DNA of 7,445 bases from an uncultured Chloroflexota bacterium (GTDB lineage Bacteria; Chloroflexota; Anaerolineae; Caldilineales; Caldilineaceae), in NCBI GenBank assembly GCA_903879975.1, contig CAIRNL010000411.1:1-7445 (forward strand). Reading direction: 5' to 3'. The notes below the pieces were generated by a model. It did no database searches and had not been told where the DNA came from. It was given only the letters and a program-made list of their open reading frames with translations. Both the position numbers and the translations under genes were made by a program. This document shows, piece by piece, positions 1 through 5,231 of the stretch (position 1 is its first letter; each line of letters begins with the position of its first letter).

Positions 1-139
1 AATGGTTATGCCGGGTGACAACATCCAGATGGGCGTCAAGCTGATTTCGCCCATTGCGCTCGAGGCAGGCAGCCGCTTCGCCATCCGGGAAGGTGGCCGC
101 ACCGTCGGCGCAGGTGTCATTACCCAGATCGTCAAGTAG
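1..139 (+). CDS. tuf: Elongation factor Tu, C-terminal end (partial)
   Basis: Only the last 45 codons are present; the reading frame enters from the left edge (base 1 is the third base of a codon) and ends at TAG 137-139. The peptide starts MVMPGDNIQMGVKL and contains RFAIREGGRTVGAGVI, the highly conserved end of EF-Tu domain 3. EF-Tu is the GTPase that carries aminoacyl-tRNA to the ribosomal A site; this segment belongs to the beta-barrel domain that contacts tRNA and EF-Ts, and the GTPase domain lies outside the window. It is followed by a large hairpin and tRNA-Trp, a common arrangement upstream of secE-nusG. Identity is secure from the motif; whether the genome has a second tuf copy cannot be told. 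Confidence 0.97.
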   Translation, partial: MVMPGDNIQMGVKLISPIALEAGSRFAIREGGRTVGAGVITQIVK

Positions 140-144
140 TGAAC

Positions 145-174
145 TTACCTGCTGCGTAACTTTTGGTGTATACT
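145..174 (+). promoter_or_regulatory. Possible promoter for tRNA-Trp
   Basis: TATACT at 169-174 matches the sigma70 -10 consensus in five of six bases. It is the same hexamer found in the promoter before rplJ. A weak -35 candidate, TTACCT at 145-150, lies 18 bp upstream. Transcription would begin near 181, about 20 nt before the mature tRNA 5' end. The box lies in the loop region of the 148-194 inverted repeat, so it could be coincidental. Confidence 0.4.
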
Positions 175-194
175 ACCGTAAGTTGCGCAGCAGG
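148..194 (+). repeat. 47-nt near-perfect inverted repeat between tuf and tRNA-Trp
   Basis: Bases 148-162 pair with 180-194 over 15 positions, 14 Watson-Crick and one G-U (T157/G185). After one T-T mismatch, pairing continues inward: U164-G178, G165-C177, G166-C176, U167-A175, G168-U174, leaving a 5-nt loop (169-173). No U tract follows, so it is not a textbook terminator. It may end or protect the tuf mRNA, serve as a processing stem before the tRNA, or act at the DNA level because a TATACT box lies at its centre. The structure is directly visible; the function is inference. Confidence 0.75.
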
Positions 195-200
195 ATGCCT

Positions 201-273
201 AGGCGAGTAGCTCAACTGGCAGAGCGGCGGTCTCCAAAACCGCAGGTTGCGGGTTCAAGTCCTGCCTCGCCTG
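201..273 (+). tRNA. trpT: tRNA-Trp, anticodon CCA
   Basis: A full cloverleaf can be drawn. The acceptor stem is 201-207 with 266-272 (seven Watson-Crick pairs). The D stem is GCTC 210-213 with GAGC 222-225. The anticodon stem is GCGGT 227-231 with ACCGC 239-243, with loop CTCCAAA 232-238 giving anticodon CCA at 234-236. The variable region is 244-248. The T stem is 249-253 with 261-265 and the T loop is TTCAAGT 254-260. The discriminator is G273, as expected for bacterial tRNA-Trp. The next bases are CCT, so the CCA tail is not encoded and must be added after transcription. Placement between tuf and secE is a widespread bacterial arrangement. Confidence 0.97.
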
Positions 274-282
274 CCTGAAACA

Positions 283-316
283 GACCACCGGAGCGTAATG
301 CCCGGTGGTCGTTTTC
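283..316 (+). terminator. Hairpin terminator after tRNA-Trp
   Basis: GACCACCGG (283-291) pairs perfectly with CCGGTGGTC (302-310), a 9-bp stem with a 10-nt loop, followed by GTTTTC. The U run is short, so termination is probably partial. Because no convincing promoter lies between here and secE, read-through into secE is plausible. Confidence 0.65.
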
Positions 317-345
317 GGAATAACAGAAAGTTAGCGGGGGCAAAA

Positions 346-570
346 ATGACCAAAACCAACACGGCGCCCAAGCAAGAGAATCGGATTGTTCGGTACTTTA
401 AGGACACACGCGCCGAAATTGCCAAAGTGACATGGCCAACGCGCGAAGAGGGGTTGCGCCTCTCCGGCATCGTCTTCCTGGTAACCATCGTTTCAACGAT
501 TATTCTCTTTGGTGTAGATTCGCTCTTTGCGTTTGTGGTTGGCCTCCTCATCCGAGGAACGGCCGGGTAG
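346..570 (+). CDS. secE: Preprotein translocase subunit SecE
   Basis: A 74-residue protein of the short single-helix SecE type. SecE clamps SecY in the inner-membrane SecYEG channel and is essential for protein export. Residues 13-35 form the cytoplasmic amphipathic part and include the family signature EIAKVTWPTREE at 24-35. One hydrophobic membrane span follows at about 40-69. The start is the ATG at 346, since the open frame upstream runs back through the tRNA gene and its terminator. The ribosome site is weak (GGGGG at 336-340, 5 nt before the ATG). nusG follows after 116 nt, the usual secE-nusG pair. No rpmG gene lies between the tRNA and secE, although it is often found there in other bacteria. 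Confidence 0.95.
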   Translation: MTKTNTAPKQENRIVRYFKDTRAEIAKVTWPTREEGLRLSGIVFLVTIVSTIILFGVDSLFAFVVGLLIRGTAG

Positions 571-686
571 TTGAACAGCGTGAGTGAAAAGCGATTGCAC
601 TCTGTCGCCACACTCCCGAGCGGATGTGTCCGGCAAGGCCAGACGGCACCGACTTTTTCTGGCAGGCAGAGATGAAGGAGGCTCAC

Positions 687-1322
687 ATGACCGAACTGGC
701 AAATGGCGCCCAGGCGTCCAACGAATTCAACGGCCTGGACGGAGCAGAGGCAGAGGAGAACAACAGCGCCGATGTTCCTACCGAACTGGAAGGTCCTACT
801 TCCGAGTGGTTTGTTGTACACAGCTATTCGGGCATGGAGCACAAAGTCAAAAAGAACATTGAGCATCGCGCCGAATCCATGGGGATGACTGACCGAATTC
901 TTGAAGTGGTCGTGCCCACGGAAACTGAGATCGAAATTCGCAACGGTGTACGGCGTGAGATAGAACGTCGCGTCTTCCCTGGCTATATCTTGGTCAACAT
1001 GATTATGGACGAGGATAGCTGGTATGTGGTGCGCAACAGCCCTGGTGTGACGGGCTTTGTGGGAATGGGCAACAAGCCGACGCCGCTGCGCCAAGACGAA
1101 GTCGACAAGATCATGAAACGGATTGAGTCTGACGAACCGCGCATCAAGGTCAGCTTCCAGCGCGGTGAACACGTGCGCATCATGAGCGGTCCCTTTGCTG
1201 AGTTCACAGGGATCGTGGATGAAATCTTTCCGGATAAGGGCAAAGCCCGTGTCCTGGTCAGTTTCTTCAACCGTGAGACACCTGTGGATGTCGATTTTAT
1301 CCAACTTACGCGTGATGCCTGA
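687..1322 (+). CDS. nusG: Transcription termination/antitermination factor NusG
   Basis: A 211-residue NusG. The NGN domain, which binds the RNA polymerase clamp, begins at EWFVVHSYSGME (40-51) and contains RRVFPGYILV (94-103) and RNSPGVTGFVG (116-126). The C-terminal KOW domain, which contacts ribosomal protein S10 or Rho, spans about 157-208 with FQRGEHVRIMSGPF at 157-170. NusG modulates pausing and couples transcription to translation. The ATG at 687 is chosen because AAGGAG at 675-680 sits 6 nt before it; an in-frame ATG at 672 has no such site. The protein is longer than a typical ~180-residue NusG because of a 39-residue acidic, low-complexity N-terminal extension rich in E, N, A and D. 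rplK follows after 107 nt of structured leader. Confidence 0.97.
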   Translation: MTELANGAQASNEFNGLDGAEAEENNSADVPTELEGPTSEWFVVHSYSGMEHKVKKNIEHRAESMGMTDRILEVVVPTETEIEIRNGVRREIERRVFPGYILVNMIMDEDSWYVVRNSPGVTGFVGMGNKPTPLRQDEVDKIMKRIESDEPRIKVSFQRGEHVRIMSGPFAEFTGIVDEIFPDKGKARVLVSFFNRETPVDVDFIQLTRDA

Positions 1323-1359
1323 TCGGTGAAAGATTGTCAATAGATTCCATCTTTTGTTG

Positions 1360-1417
1360 CTGGGTCTGGGAGCTGAAGTCCGATTGCCAGTCGGAAAGAA
1401 GCGTTCACCAGTCTCAG
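1360..1417 (+). promoter_or_regulatory. Leader RNA before rplK resembling the L1-binding site of 23S rRNA
   Basis: An outer helix pairs 1360-1369 with 1408-1417 (nine of ten positions, one of them G-U). Inside it, GCT 1372-1374 can pair with AGC 1400-1402. An apical stem pairs TCCGAT 1379-1384 with GTCGGA 1390-1395 (one G-U pair) around loop TGCCA. The 5' strand reads TGGGAGC then TGAAGT, and the apical part contains GCCAGTC. The same words occur in the same order in the L1-binding helices H76-H78 of E. coli 23S rRNA (TGGGAGGC, TTGAAGT, GCCAGTC, from memory). L1 is known to repress the rplK-rplA mRNA by binding such a mimic. The rplK ribosome site AAGGAG (1418-1423) abuts the helix, so L1 binding could block translation. 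Confidence 0.6.
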
Positions 1418-1429
1418 AAGGAGTGAAAA

Positions 1430-1855
1430 ATGGCAAAGAAACTGAAGGCTATCGTCAAATTGCAACTGCCGGCAGGCAAAGCAAACCCAGCGCCGCCCGT
1501 TGGCACTGCGCTGGGACCACAGGGTGTCAATATCATGGGCTTCTGCAAGGAGTACAACGCGCGCACGCAGGGGCAAATGGGGCAGATCATCCCTGTGGAG
1601 ATCAGCGTCTTCACAGACGGCTCGTTCACCTTTGTTACCAAGACGCCACCGGCGGGCGATCTGATCAAGAAGGCTGCTGGCATCCCGCGTGGCAGCGCCG
1701 AGCCGAACAAGAATAAGATCGGCAAGATTACCAAGGCACAGGTGCGAGAGATTGCTGAGATCAAGCTCAAAGACCTCGAAGGGATCAGCCTGGAGAGTGC
1801 CATGCGCATGGTCGAAGGCACGGCGCGCAGCATGGGCGTCAATGTGGTGGACTGA
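1430..1855 (+). CDS. rplK: 50S ribosomal protein L11
   Basis: A 141-residue protein, the usual L11 length. L11 binds the GTPase-associated region of 23S rRNA (H43/H44) at the base of the L7/L12 stalk, helps translation-factor GTPases act and is needed for stringent-response sensing by RelA-type enzymes. The N-terminal domain (1-70) carries KLQLPAGKANPAPPVG (11-26), the proline-rich hinge region contains KTPPAG, and the C-terminal rRNA-binding domain begins near residue 75 and ends with GTARSMGVNVVD. The ATG at 1430 has AAGGAG 6 nt upstream. It is followed 79 nt later by rplA, the standard L11-L1 pair, and is probably controlled by L1 through the preceding leader. Confidence 0.98.
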   Translation: MAKKLKAIVKLQLPAGKANPAPPVGTALGPQGVNIMGFCKEYNARTQGQMGQIIPVEISVFTDGSFTFVTKTPPAGDLIKKAAGIPRGSAEPNKNKIGKITKAQVREIAEIKLKDLEGISLESAMRMVEGTARSMGVNVVD

Positions 1856-1856
1856 G

Positions 1857-1921
1857 CGGGATGTGTCATCCCGTGACTATTGTTTGAACCGTGGGAGGGC
1901 TGTCAGGCCCGTTAAGACCAC
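1857..1921 (+). promoter_or_regulatory. Structured rplK-rplA spacer with a second L1-site-like hairpin
   Basis: Two hairpins fill the spacer. The first is CGGGAT 1857-1862 with ATCCCG 1868-1873, loop GTGTC. The second pairs GTGG 1891-1894 with CCAC 1918-1921, then leaves GA on the left and GTTAAGA on the right as an asymmetric internal loop, then pairs GGGC 1897-1900 with GCCC 1907-1910 around TGTCAG. The 5' strand GTGGGAGG and the closing CCAC match the layout of the L1-binding helix of 23S rRNA. It ends 1 nt before the rplA ribosome site (AAGGAG 1923-1928). L1 autoregulation at this second site is inference, and it lacks the TGAAG element seen before rplK. Confidence 0.4.
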
Positions 1922-1934
1922 CAAGGAGTAAATT

Positions 1935-2660
1935 ATGCCAAAACACAGCAAGCGCTTTGTTGCATTGCAGAGCAAAGTAGATCGCACAAAGAACTACATG
2001 CCGGCTGAGGCCATTGACTTGGTCAAGGCGTGCTCGAACGCCAAGTTCGATGAGACAGTCGAAATCCATCTGCGCATGGGTGTTGACCCGCGTTATGCCG
2101 ACCAGCAAGTACGCGGTGTGGTGACGTTGCCCAATGGGACGGGCCGCACAGTGCGCATTCTCGTCTTTGCCAGCCCAGATGGGCAGGCACTTGCCAGAGA
2201 AGCTGGTGCCGACTATGTGGGCGCCGACGACCTTGCTGAGCAGATCATGAAAGGTTGGACGGAGTTCGATGTCGTGCTGGCCACCCCGGACATGATGCGT
2301 GTCGTCGGTCGTCTCGGTAAGGTACTCGGTCCACGTGGGCTTATGCCGAGTCCGAAGACCGGAACGATCATCCCGGCTGAGGATCTGCCGCGGGTCATCA
2401 ACGAGTCGCGCCTAGGCCGTGTCGAGTTTCGCGTCGACAAGACTTCCAACATCCACGTCCCTATTGGCAAAGCTAGCTTTTCCAGTGCCAAATTGCTCCA
2501 AAATCTGGGTTCGCTGATGGAGGCTCTTGTTGCAGCCAAGCCAGCCACACTCAAAGGGAATTACATCCATCGCGTCACGCTAACGAGTACCATGGGACCC
2601 GGCGTCAAGACAGACATTGCGGCTGCGAGCGCGCTGAGGGCAGACGAAGTCGCTGTCTAA
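1935..2660 (+). CDS. rplA: 50S ribosomal protein L1
   Basis: A 241-residue L1, close to the family's usual ~230-235. L1 binds H76-H78 of 23S rRNA, forms the mobile L1 stalk that guides deacylated tRNA out of the E site, and is a known translational repressor of its own operon. Domain I is split between the N-terminal ~65 residues and the C-terminal end, with domain II between them. Characteristic stretches are MGVDPRYADQQVRGVVTLPN, TPDMMRVVGRLGKVLGPRGL and the late TLTSTMGPGVK. The ATG at 1935 has AAGGAG 6 nt before it. It is the last gene before a strong terminator, so it ends the secE-nusG-rplK-rplA unit. Confidence 0.98.
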   Translation: MPKHSKRFVALQSKVDRTKNYMPAEAIDLVKACSNAKFDETVEIHLRMGVDPRYADQQVRGVVTLPNGTGRTVRILVFASPDGQALAREAGADYVGADDLAEQIMKGWTEFDVVLATPDMMRVVGRLGKVLGPRGLMPSPKTGTIIPAEDLPRVINESRLGRVEFRVDKTSNIHVPIGKASFSSAKLLQNLGSLMEALVAAKPATLKGNYIHRVTLTSTMGPGVKTDIAAASALRADEVAV

Positions 2661-2693
2661 TCAGACTCGACCGGATGGATTGACGGAAAAACC

Positions 2694-2729
2694 AAGAGCG
2701 GAGCCTGGATGTGGCTCCGCTCTTTTCTT
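2694..2729 (+). terminator. Strong intrinsic terminator after rplA
   Basis: A perfect 12-bp stem, 2694-2705 with 2713-2724 (AAGAGCGGAGCC and its complement), with a 7-nt loop, runs directly into TTTTCTT. An A-rich stretch (2687-2691) lies just 5' of it. It separates the rplKA unit from hslO. Confidence 0.92.
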
Positions 2730-2763
2730 GTGCAGACAGTTGGTCGGGCAAAGGGGAAATGCC

Positions 2764-3663
2764 ATGAACAATTACATCGTACGAGCCATTGCGCGCAAGG
2801 CTGGCATCCGTGGGTTGGCGTGCAACGTGAGCGAGATTGTGCAGGTCACTGCGCGCCGTCACCAAGCAACCTCGACGTCGGCGGCAGTGCTAGGCTATGG
2901 ACTGACCGGCGCTGCGCTGCTTGGCTCGCTGCTCAAAGTTCGTCAGCACATTGCGATCAAAATCGAGGGCAGCAGTCTCCTGCGCAAATTGGTAGCGGAG
3001 TCCGACAGCTACGGCCACATCCGAGCCTACATCACGCCGACGGACATCCCTGGCCAGCTGGCCGTCGGCCCCACTGAAGTTGCCGCAGCCGTCGGACAAG
3101 AAGGATTGCTCACAGTCGTCAAGGACCTTGGCGTCAAGGACCTCTACGAAAGCGTCGTACCCATACAGACAGGCCGTCTTGACGCCGACCTGACCTACTA
3201 TCTGATGAAATCGGAACAAGTGCCCTCCTTTGTCGAAATTGGTGTGCCCGTAGGCAAGGCTGGCACGGTGCACGCAGCAGGGGGACTCTTGTTGCAAACG
3301 ATGCCCGACGGCGACGTGAGTGTGCTTTCACAGATGGCAGAGCGGCTCGATGACCTTCCACCGCTGGGGGAAATGTTGGCCGCCGGCGAGACGCCAGAAC
3401 ATGTGCTGGAGCTGGTTTTCGGGGGAGAGACTTATGAGGTGCTGGAAACAATTCCACTGCAATTCCGCTGCTCGTGCAGTCGCGAACGATCCGAACGCGC
3501 GATCCGGCTGATTGGCGCCGAAGAAGTGGCAGCGCTGGTGGAAGATGGCGAAGCCATCATCGACTGTCAGTTCTGCCATGAGCGTTACATCTTCGACCGG
3601 GCCGAATTGAGTGCCATCCTAGATGAACTGCAGCACGAATCAACGGAATCAAGAACCCAGTAG
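2764..3663 (+). CDS. hslO: Redox-regulated chaperone Hsp33
   Basis: A 299-residue Hsp33, the usual family length. In the cytoplasm it is an inactive zinc protein when reduced; oxidative unfolding turns it into a holdase that protects proteins during bleach-type or oxidative heat stress. The N-terminal domain opens MNNYIVRAIARKAGIRGLAC, and the family pattern SEQVPSFVEIGVPV is present. The C-terminal redox switch has its four zinc cysteines as C236-S-C238 and C268-Q-F-C271, matching the CxC and CxxC of the family. The ATG at 2764 (AAGGGG 7 nt upstream) is preferred because longer starts would begin before the terminator at 2694-2729. No clear promoter was found, so expression may rely on read-through. 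Its position between rplA and rplJ interrupts the common rplK-A-J-L cluster. Confidence 0.96.
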   Translation: MNNYIVRAIARKAGIRGLACNVSEIVQVTARRHQATSTSAAVLGYGLTGAALLGSLLKVRQHIAIKIEGSSLLRKLVAESDSYGHIRAYITPTDIPGQLAVGPTEVAAAVGQEGLLTVVKDLGVKDLYESVVPIQTGRLDADLTYYLMKSEQVPSFVEIGVPVGKAGTVHAAGGLLLQTMPDGDVSVLSQMAERLDDLPPLGEMLAAGETPEHVLELVFGGETYEVLETIPLQFRCSCSRERSERAIRLIGAEEVAALVEDGEAIIDCQFCHERYIFDRAELSAILDELQHESTESRTQ

Positions 3664-3696
3664 CATCTGAAAGCGGCAAAAGTGATCGGATTGAGC

Positions 3697-3754
3697 AACC
3701 AGGATTTTCAGGCAGCGCCGCTGCCAAGAGGACGAACTTGCAACATCCTGGTTT
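3697..3754 (+). terminator. Compound hairpin downstream of hslO, possible weak terminator
   Basis: AACCAGGAT 3697-3705 pairs perfectly with ATCCTGGTT 3745-3753. Nested inside is GGCAGC 3711-3716 with GCTGCC 3720-3725 around a 3-nt loop. Only a TTT then CTAT follows, so termination would be weak. It may instead be an mRNA 3'-end stabiliser for hslO. Confidence 0.4.
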
Positions 3755-3808
3755 CTATCGACCTTTCCTGTAACAACAGGTTCGAAGAACAGATGAGCCG
3801 TCCCAGAT

Positions 3809-3838
3809 TTGGCTGAAGGCCAGCGGTTCGGTTATACT
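3809..3838 (+). promoter_or_regulatory. Sigma70-type promoter for rplJ-rplL
   Basis: The -10 is TATACT at 3833-3838 and the -35 is TTGGCT at 3809-3814 (four of six consensus bases), with an 18-bp spacer. The predicted start is near 3845, leaving a ~220-nt leader before rplJ. It lies in the gap between hslO and rplJ, just upstream of the L10-leader-like RNA, which is where a promoter is needed. Confidence 0.7.
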
Positions 3839-3865
3839 GTGAGCTTGGAGATCAATCGATTAGAC

Positions 3866-3942
3866 CTCTAAGTCTGATGCTAAAGACAGCAGGTGCCAGT
3901 GTAAATGTTCGGTTTGCCGGACAGCCTGCCGAGGCAGATGAG
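3866..3942 (+). promoter_or_regulatory. L10 leader-like RNA (autoregulatory site of L10-L7/L12)
   Basis: AAAGACAGCAGGTGCC (3882-3897) and CCTGCCGAGGC (3925-3935) resemble the conserved core of the bacterial ribosomal L10 leader, in which L10(L12) complexes bind a kink-turn-like element that mimics their 23S rRNA site. GCAGG 3889-3893 pairs with CCTGC 3925-3929. The inner arm GTTCGG 3907-3912 pairs with CCGGAC 3917-3922 (one G-U) around TTTG. A basal helix can form between CTC 3866-3868 plus TCTG 3873-3876 and CAGA 3935-3938 plus GAG 3940-3942. It lies downstream of the promoter and directly before an attenuator and rplJ, the family's normal context. Confidence 0.82.
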
Positions 3943-3993
3943 TAGAAGTTGTGGCATCCATCTGGGGATAGATGCACGAATTCAGCTTACTCA

Positions 3994-4031
3994 CGCCCTT
4001 CTGCATCTTGCGGAGGGGCGTTTCGATTTTT
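3994..4031 (+). terminator. Attenuator terminator in the rplJ leader
   Basis: CGCCCTTC 3994-4001 pairs with GAGGGGCG 4013-4020 (one G-U), and the helix can extend inward by three more pairs (4002-4004 with 4010-4012). The T-rich tract TTTCGATTTTT (4021-4031) follows. A competing helix is possible: AGATG 3936-3940 with CATCT 4004-4008 and AGAAG 3944-3948 with CTTCT 3998-4002, which would use up the terminator's 5' arm. The competing helix also overlaps the basal stem of the L10 leader, so L10 binding would favour termination. The terminator is visible; the switch is inferred. Confidence 0.8.
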
Positions 4032-4050
4032 GAACCAAATCTACAACAGA

Positions 4051-4068
4051 AAGGAGGGATGTCGCTTG
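4051..4068 (+). promoter_or_regulatory. Ribosome binding site setting a TTG start for rplJ
   Basis: AAGGAGGG at 4051-4058 lies 7 nt before TTG 4066-4068. An ATG at 4059-4061 touches the Shine-Dalgarno site and is in another frame, so it is not the start. The TTG gives the standard L10 N terminus, M-A-I-T-R-E-K-K. Confidence 0.85.
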
Positions 4069-4596
4069 GCTATCACACGAGAGAAAAAAGAACAACTTAT
4101 CGCCGAGTACAAGAAGTTGGTTGAAAAGACGCCAGCCATGGTGTTCACCAACTACCAGGGCACAACTGTGGCACAGGTCAATTCGCTGCGTGCCAAGCTC
4201 AAGGATTCCAACACGACCTATGTCGTCGTCAAGAACACACTGCTTGAGATTGCGCTGCGCGAGAGCGGCCGTGTTGCACCGGAAGCATTGCTGAAGGGTG
4301 CCAATGCCGTTGCATTCTGCGGTGAGGATATCGGCAAAAGCGTTACTGCACTGAAGGCCTGGATCAAAGACGCCAAGGTGTTAGAGATTACCGGTGCAAT
4401 TCTAGAAAATTCAGTGCTGGATGGCAAGAGCGCAGACGCGCTGTCCGACTTGCCGACCAAGGACCAAACGCGTGCGATGTTGCTTGGCGTGCTCAGTGCG
4501 CCGGCGCGCCAGTTGGTACAAATTGTCAACGCACCCGGTTCCAGCCTGGCGCGTGTCATAAACGCCCACATCGAAAAACAGCAGGAAGCTGCGTAA
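4066..4596 (+). CDS. rplJ: 50S ribosomal protein L10
   Basis: A 176-residue L10 (family usual ~165-180). L10 anchors two or three L7/L12 dimers to the ribosome beside L11, forming the stalk that recruits EF-Tu, EF-G, IF2 and release factors. The N-terminal rRNA-binding domain opens AITREKKEQLIAEYKKLVEK and contains VVKNTLLEIALRESG; the C-terminal helix that binds L7/L12 is the alanine-rich end, ARVINAHIEKQQEAA. The start is TTG 4066, supported by a strong Shine-Dalgarno site; upstream codons in frame lie in the leader. The gene is preceded by promoter, L10-leader-like RNA and attenuator, so it is very likely autoregulated by L10(L12). rplL follows after 96 nt. Confidence 0.97.
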   Translation: MAITREKKEQLIAEYKKLVEKTPAMVFTNYQGTTVAQVNSLRAKLKDSNTTYVVVKNTLLEIALRESGRVAPEALLKGANAVAFCGEDIGKSVTALKAWIKDAKVLEITGAILENSVLDGKSADALSDLPTKDQTRAMLLGVLSAPARQLVQIVNAPGSSLARVINAHIEKQQEAA

Positions 4597-4603
4597 TGCT
4601 GGC

Positions 4604-4634
4604 CTGTGCAACGGGAGCGCTGATCGTTGCACAG
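4604..4634 (+). promoter_or_regulatory. 10-bp hairpin between rplJ and rplL
   Basis: CTGTGCAACG 4604-4613 pairs perfectly with CGTTGCACAG 4625-4634, with an 11-nt loop containing AGCGCT. There is no U tract. It could be an RNase processing or stabilising stem that helps L7/L12 be made in excess over L10, but that role is inference. Confidence 0.55.
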
Positions 4635-4692
4635 TAATGTCAACAGCGCACTGAGTTACAAAATAACCATTCCGATCGGGAGGATCAATCTC

Positions 4693-5073
4693 ATGGCTGA
4701 TTTGAATGCCATCGCCGAACAACTAGATACCCTGACGCTGCTGGAAGCTTCGCAGCTTGTCAAGATGCTTGAAGAAAAGTGGGGCGTCAGCGCTGCTGCG
4801 CCGGTCGCCATGGCTGCCATGCCAGGTGCTGCCGCAGCCGAAGCGGCGCCAGTCGAAGAACAGACCGAGTTTGATGTCATCCTGAAGGGTGCCGGCGACA
4901 AGAAGATCAACGTCATCAAGGTTGTACGCGCCTTGACCAATCTGGGTCTCAAGGAAGCCAAGGACGTCGTCGAGGCGCCCGGCTCGACGATTCTCAGCGC
5001 GGTCAGCAAGGAAGCAGCCCAGGATGCCAAAGCCAAGCTCGAAGCTGAAGGTGCCCAGGTCGAGGTCAAGTAA
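4693..5073 (+). CDS. rplL: 50S ribosomal protein L7/L12
   Basis: A 126-residue stalk protein, the usual length. It is present as several dimers per ribosome and its C-terminal domain recruits and stimulates translational GTPases. The N-terminal dimerisation and L10-binding domain is about residues 1-33 (LNAIAEQLDTLTLLEASQLV). A flexible Ala/Pro/Met hinge (AAAPVAMAAMPGAAAAEAA) follows, then the globular C-terminal domain from EFDVILKGAG to the end with the signature KINVIKVVRALTNLGLKEAK. The ATG at 4693 has GGGAGG 9 nt upstream; an earlier in-frame TTG at 4627 falls inside the intergenic hairpin and would add an unlikely N terminus. It is closed by a strong terminator rather than leading into rpoB. 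Confidence 0.98.
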   Translation: MADLNAIAEQLDTLTLLEASQLVKMLEEKWGVSAAAPVAMAAMPGAAAAEAAPVEEQTEFDVILKGAGDKKINVIKVVRALTNLGLKEAKDVVEAPGSTILSAVSKEAAQDAKAKLEAEGAQVEVK

Positions 5074-5135
5074 CCTGACTGCCAAAGAGCTGACCCTGGT
5101 CAACGCTCTGGGTCAAGGAATCCGGATGGGATATT

Positions 5136-5170
5136 GGGAGCGGATCGACAGATCTGCTCCCTTCTTTTAT
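5136..5170 (+). terminator. Strong intrinsic terminator after rplL
   Basis: GGGAGCGGATC 5136-5146 pairs with GATCTGCTCCC 5151-5161 over 11 positions (one G-U) around a GACA loop, followed by TTCTTTTAT. It ends the rplJ-rplL unit. A smaller hairpin just upstream (TGACCC 5091-5096 with GGGTCA 5110-5115) has no U tract. Confidence 0.92.
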
Positions 5171-5192
5171 CCCGGCAGTAAATTTGCACCAT

Positions 5193-5222
5193 TTGGTTTT
5201 GTCGCCGCTGCTGTGCTAAAAT
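5193..5222 (+). promoter_or_regulatory. Extended -10 promoter for holB, giving a near-leaderless mRNA
   Basis: TGCTAAAAT at 5214-5222 is an exact TGn extended motif joined to TAAAAT (five of six -10 bases). A weak -35, TTGGTT at 5193-5198, lies 18 bp upstream. The predicted start (about 5228-5230) falls only a few bases before ATG 5232. No good Shine-Dalgarno site precedes that ATG, which fits a leaderless or near-leaderless transcript. Confidence 0.6.
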
Positions 5223-5231
5223 CCGCGAGAG

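Noticed and set aside
638..663. GCCAGA/TCTGGC hairpin in the secE-nusG spacer
   Set aside because: Only 6 bp with a 14-nt loop; the T run lies inside the loop, so it is not a terminator.
1334..1339. TTGTCA as a -35 element for a promoter before rplK
   Set aside because: No acceptable -10 hexamer occurs 15-19 bp downstream.
255..1436. Long open minus-strand frame (393 codons) opposite secE and nusG
   Set aside because: It lies wholly antisense to two clearly recognised genes, shows no family resemblance and has no ribosome site; it is a by-product of codon bias.
2680..2763. Upstream in-frame start for hslO and TTGACG at 2680-2685 as a -35
   Set aside because: The extension would be read through the rplA terminator hairpin and is not Hsp33-like; no -10 box lies at a proper distance from TTGACG.
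4059..4061. ATG as the start of rplJ
   Set aside because: It touches the Shine-Dalgarno site and is in a different frame from L10; TTG 4066 gives the correct N terminus.
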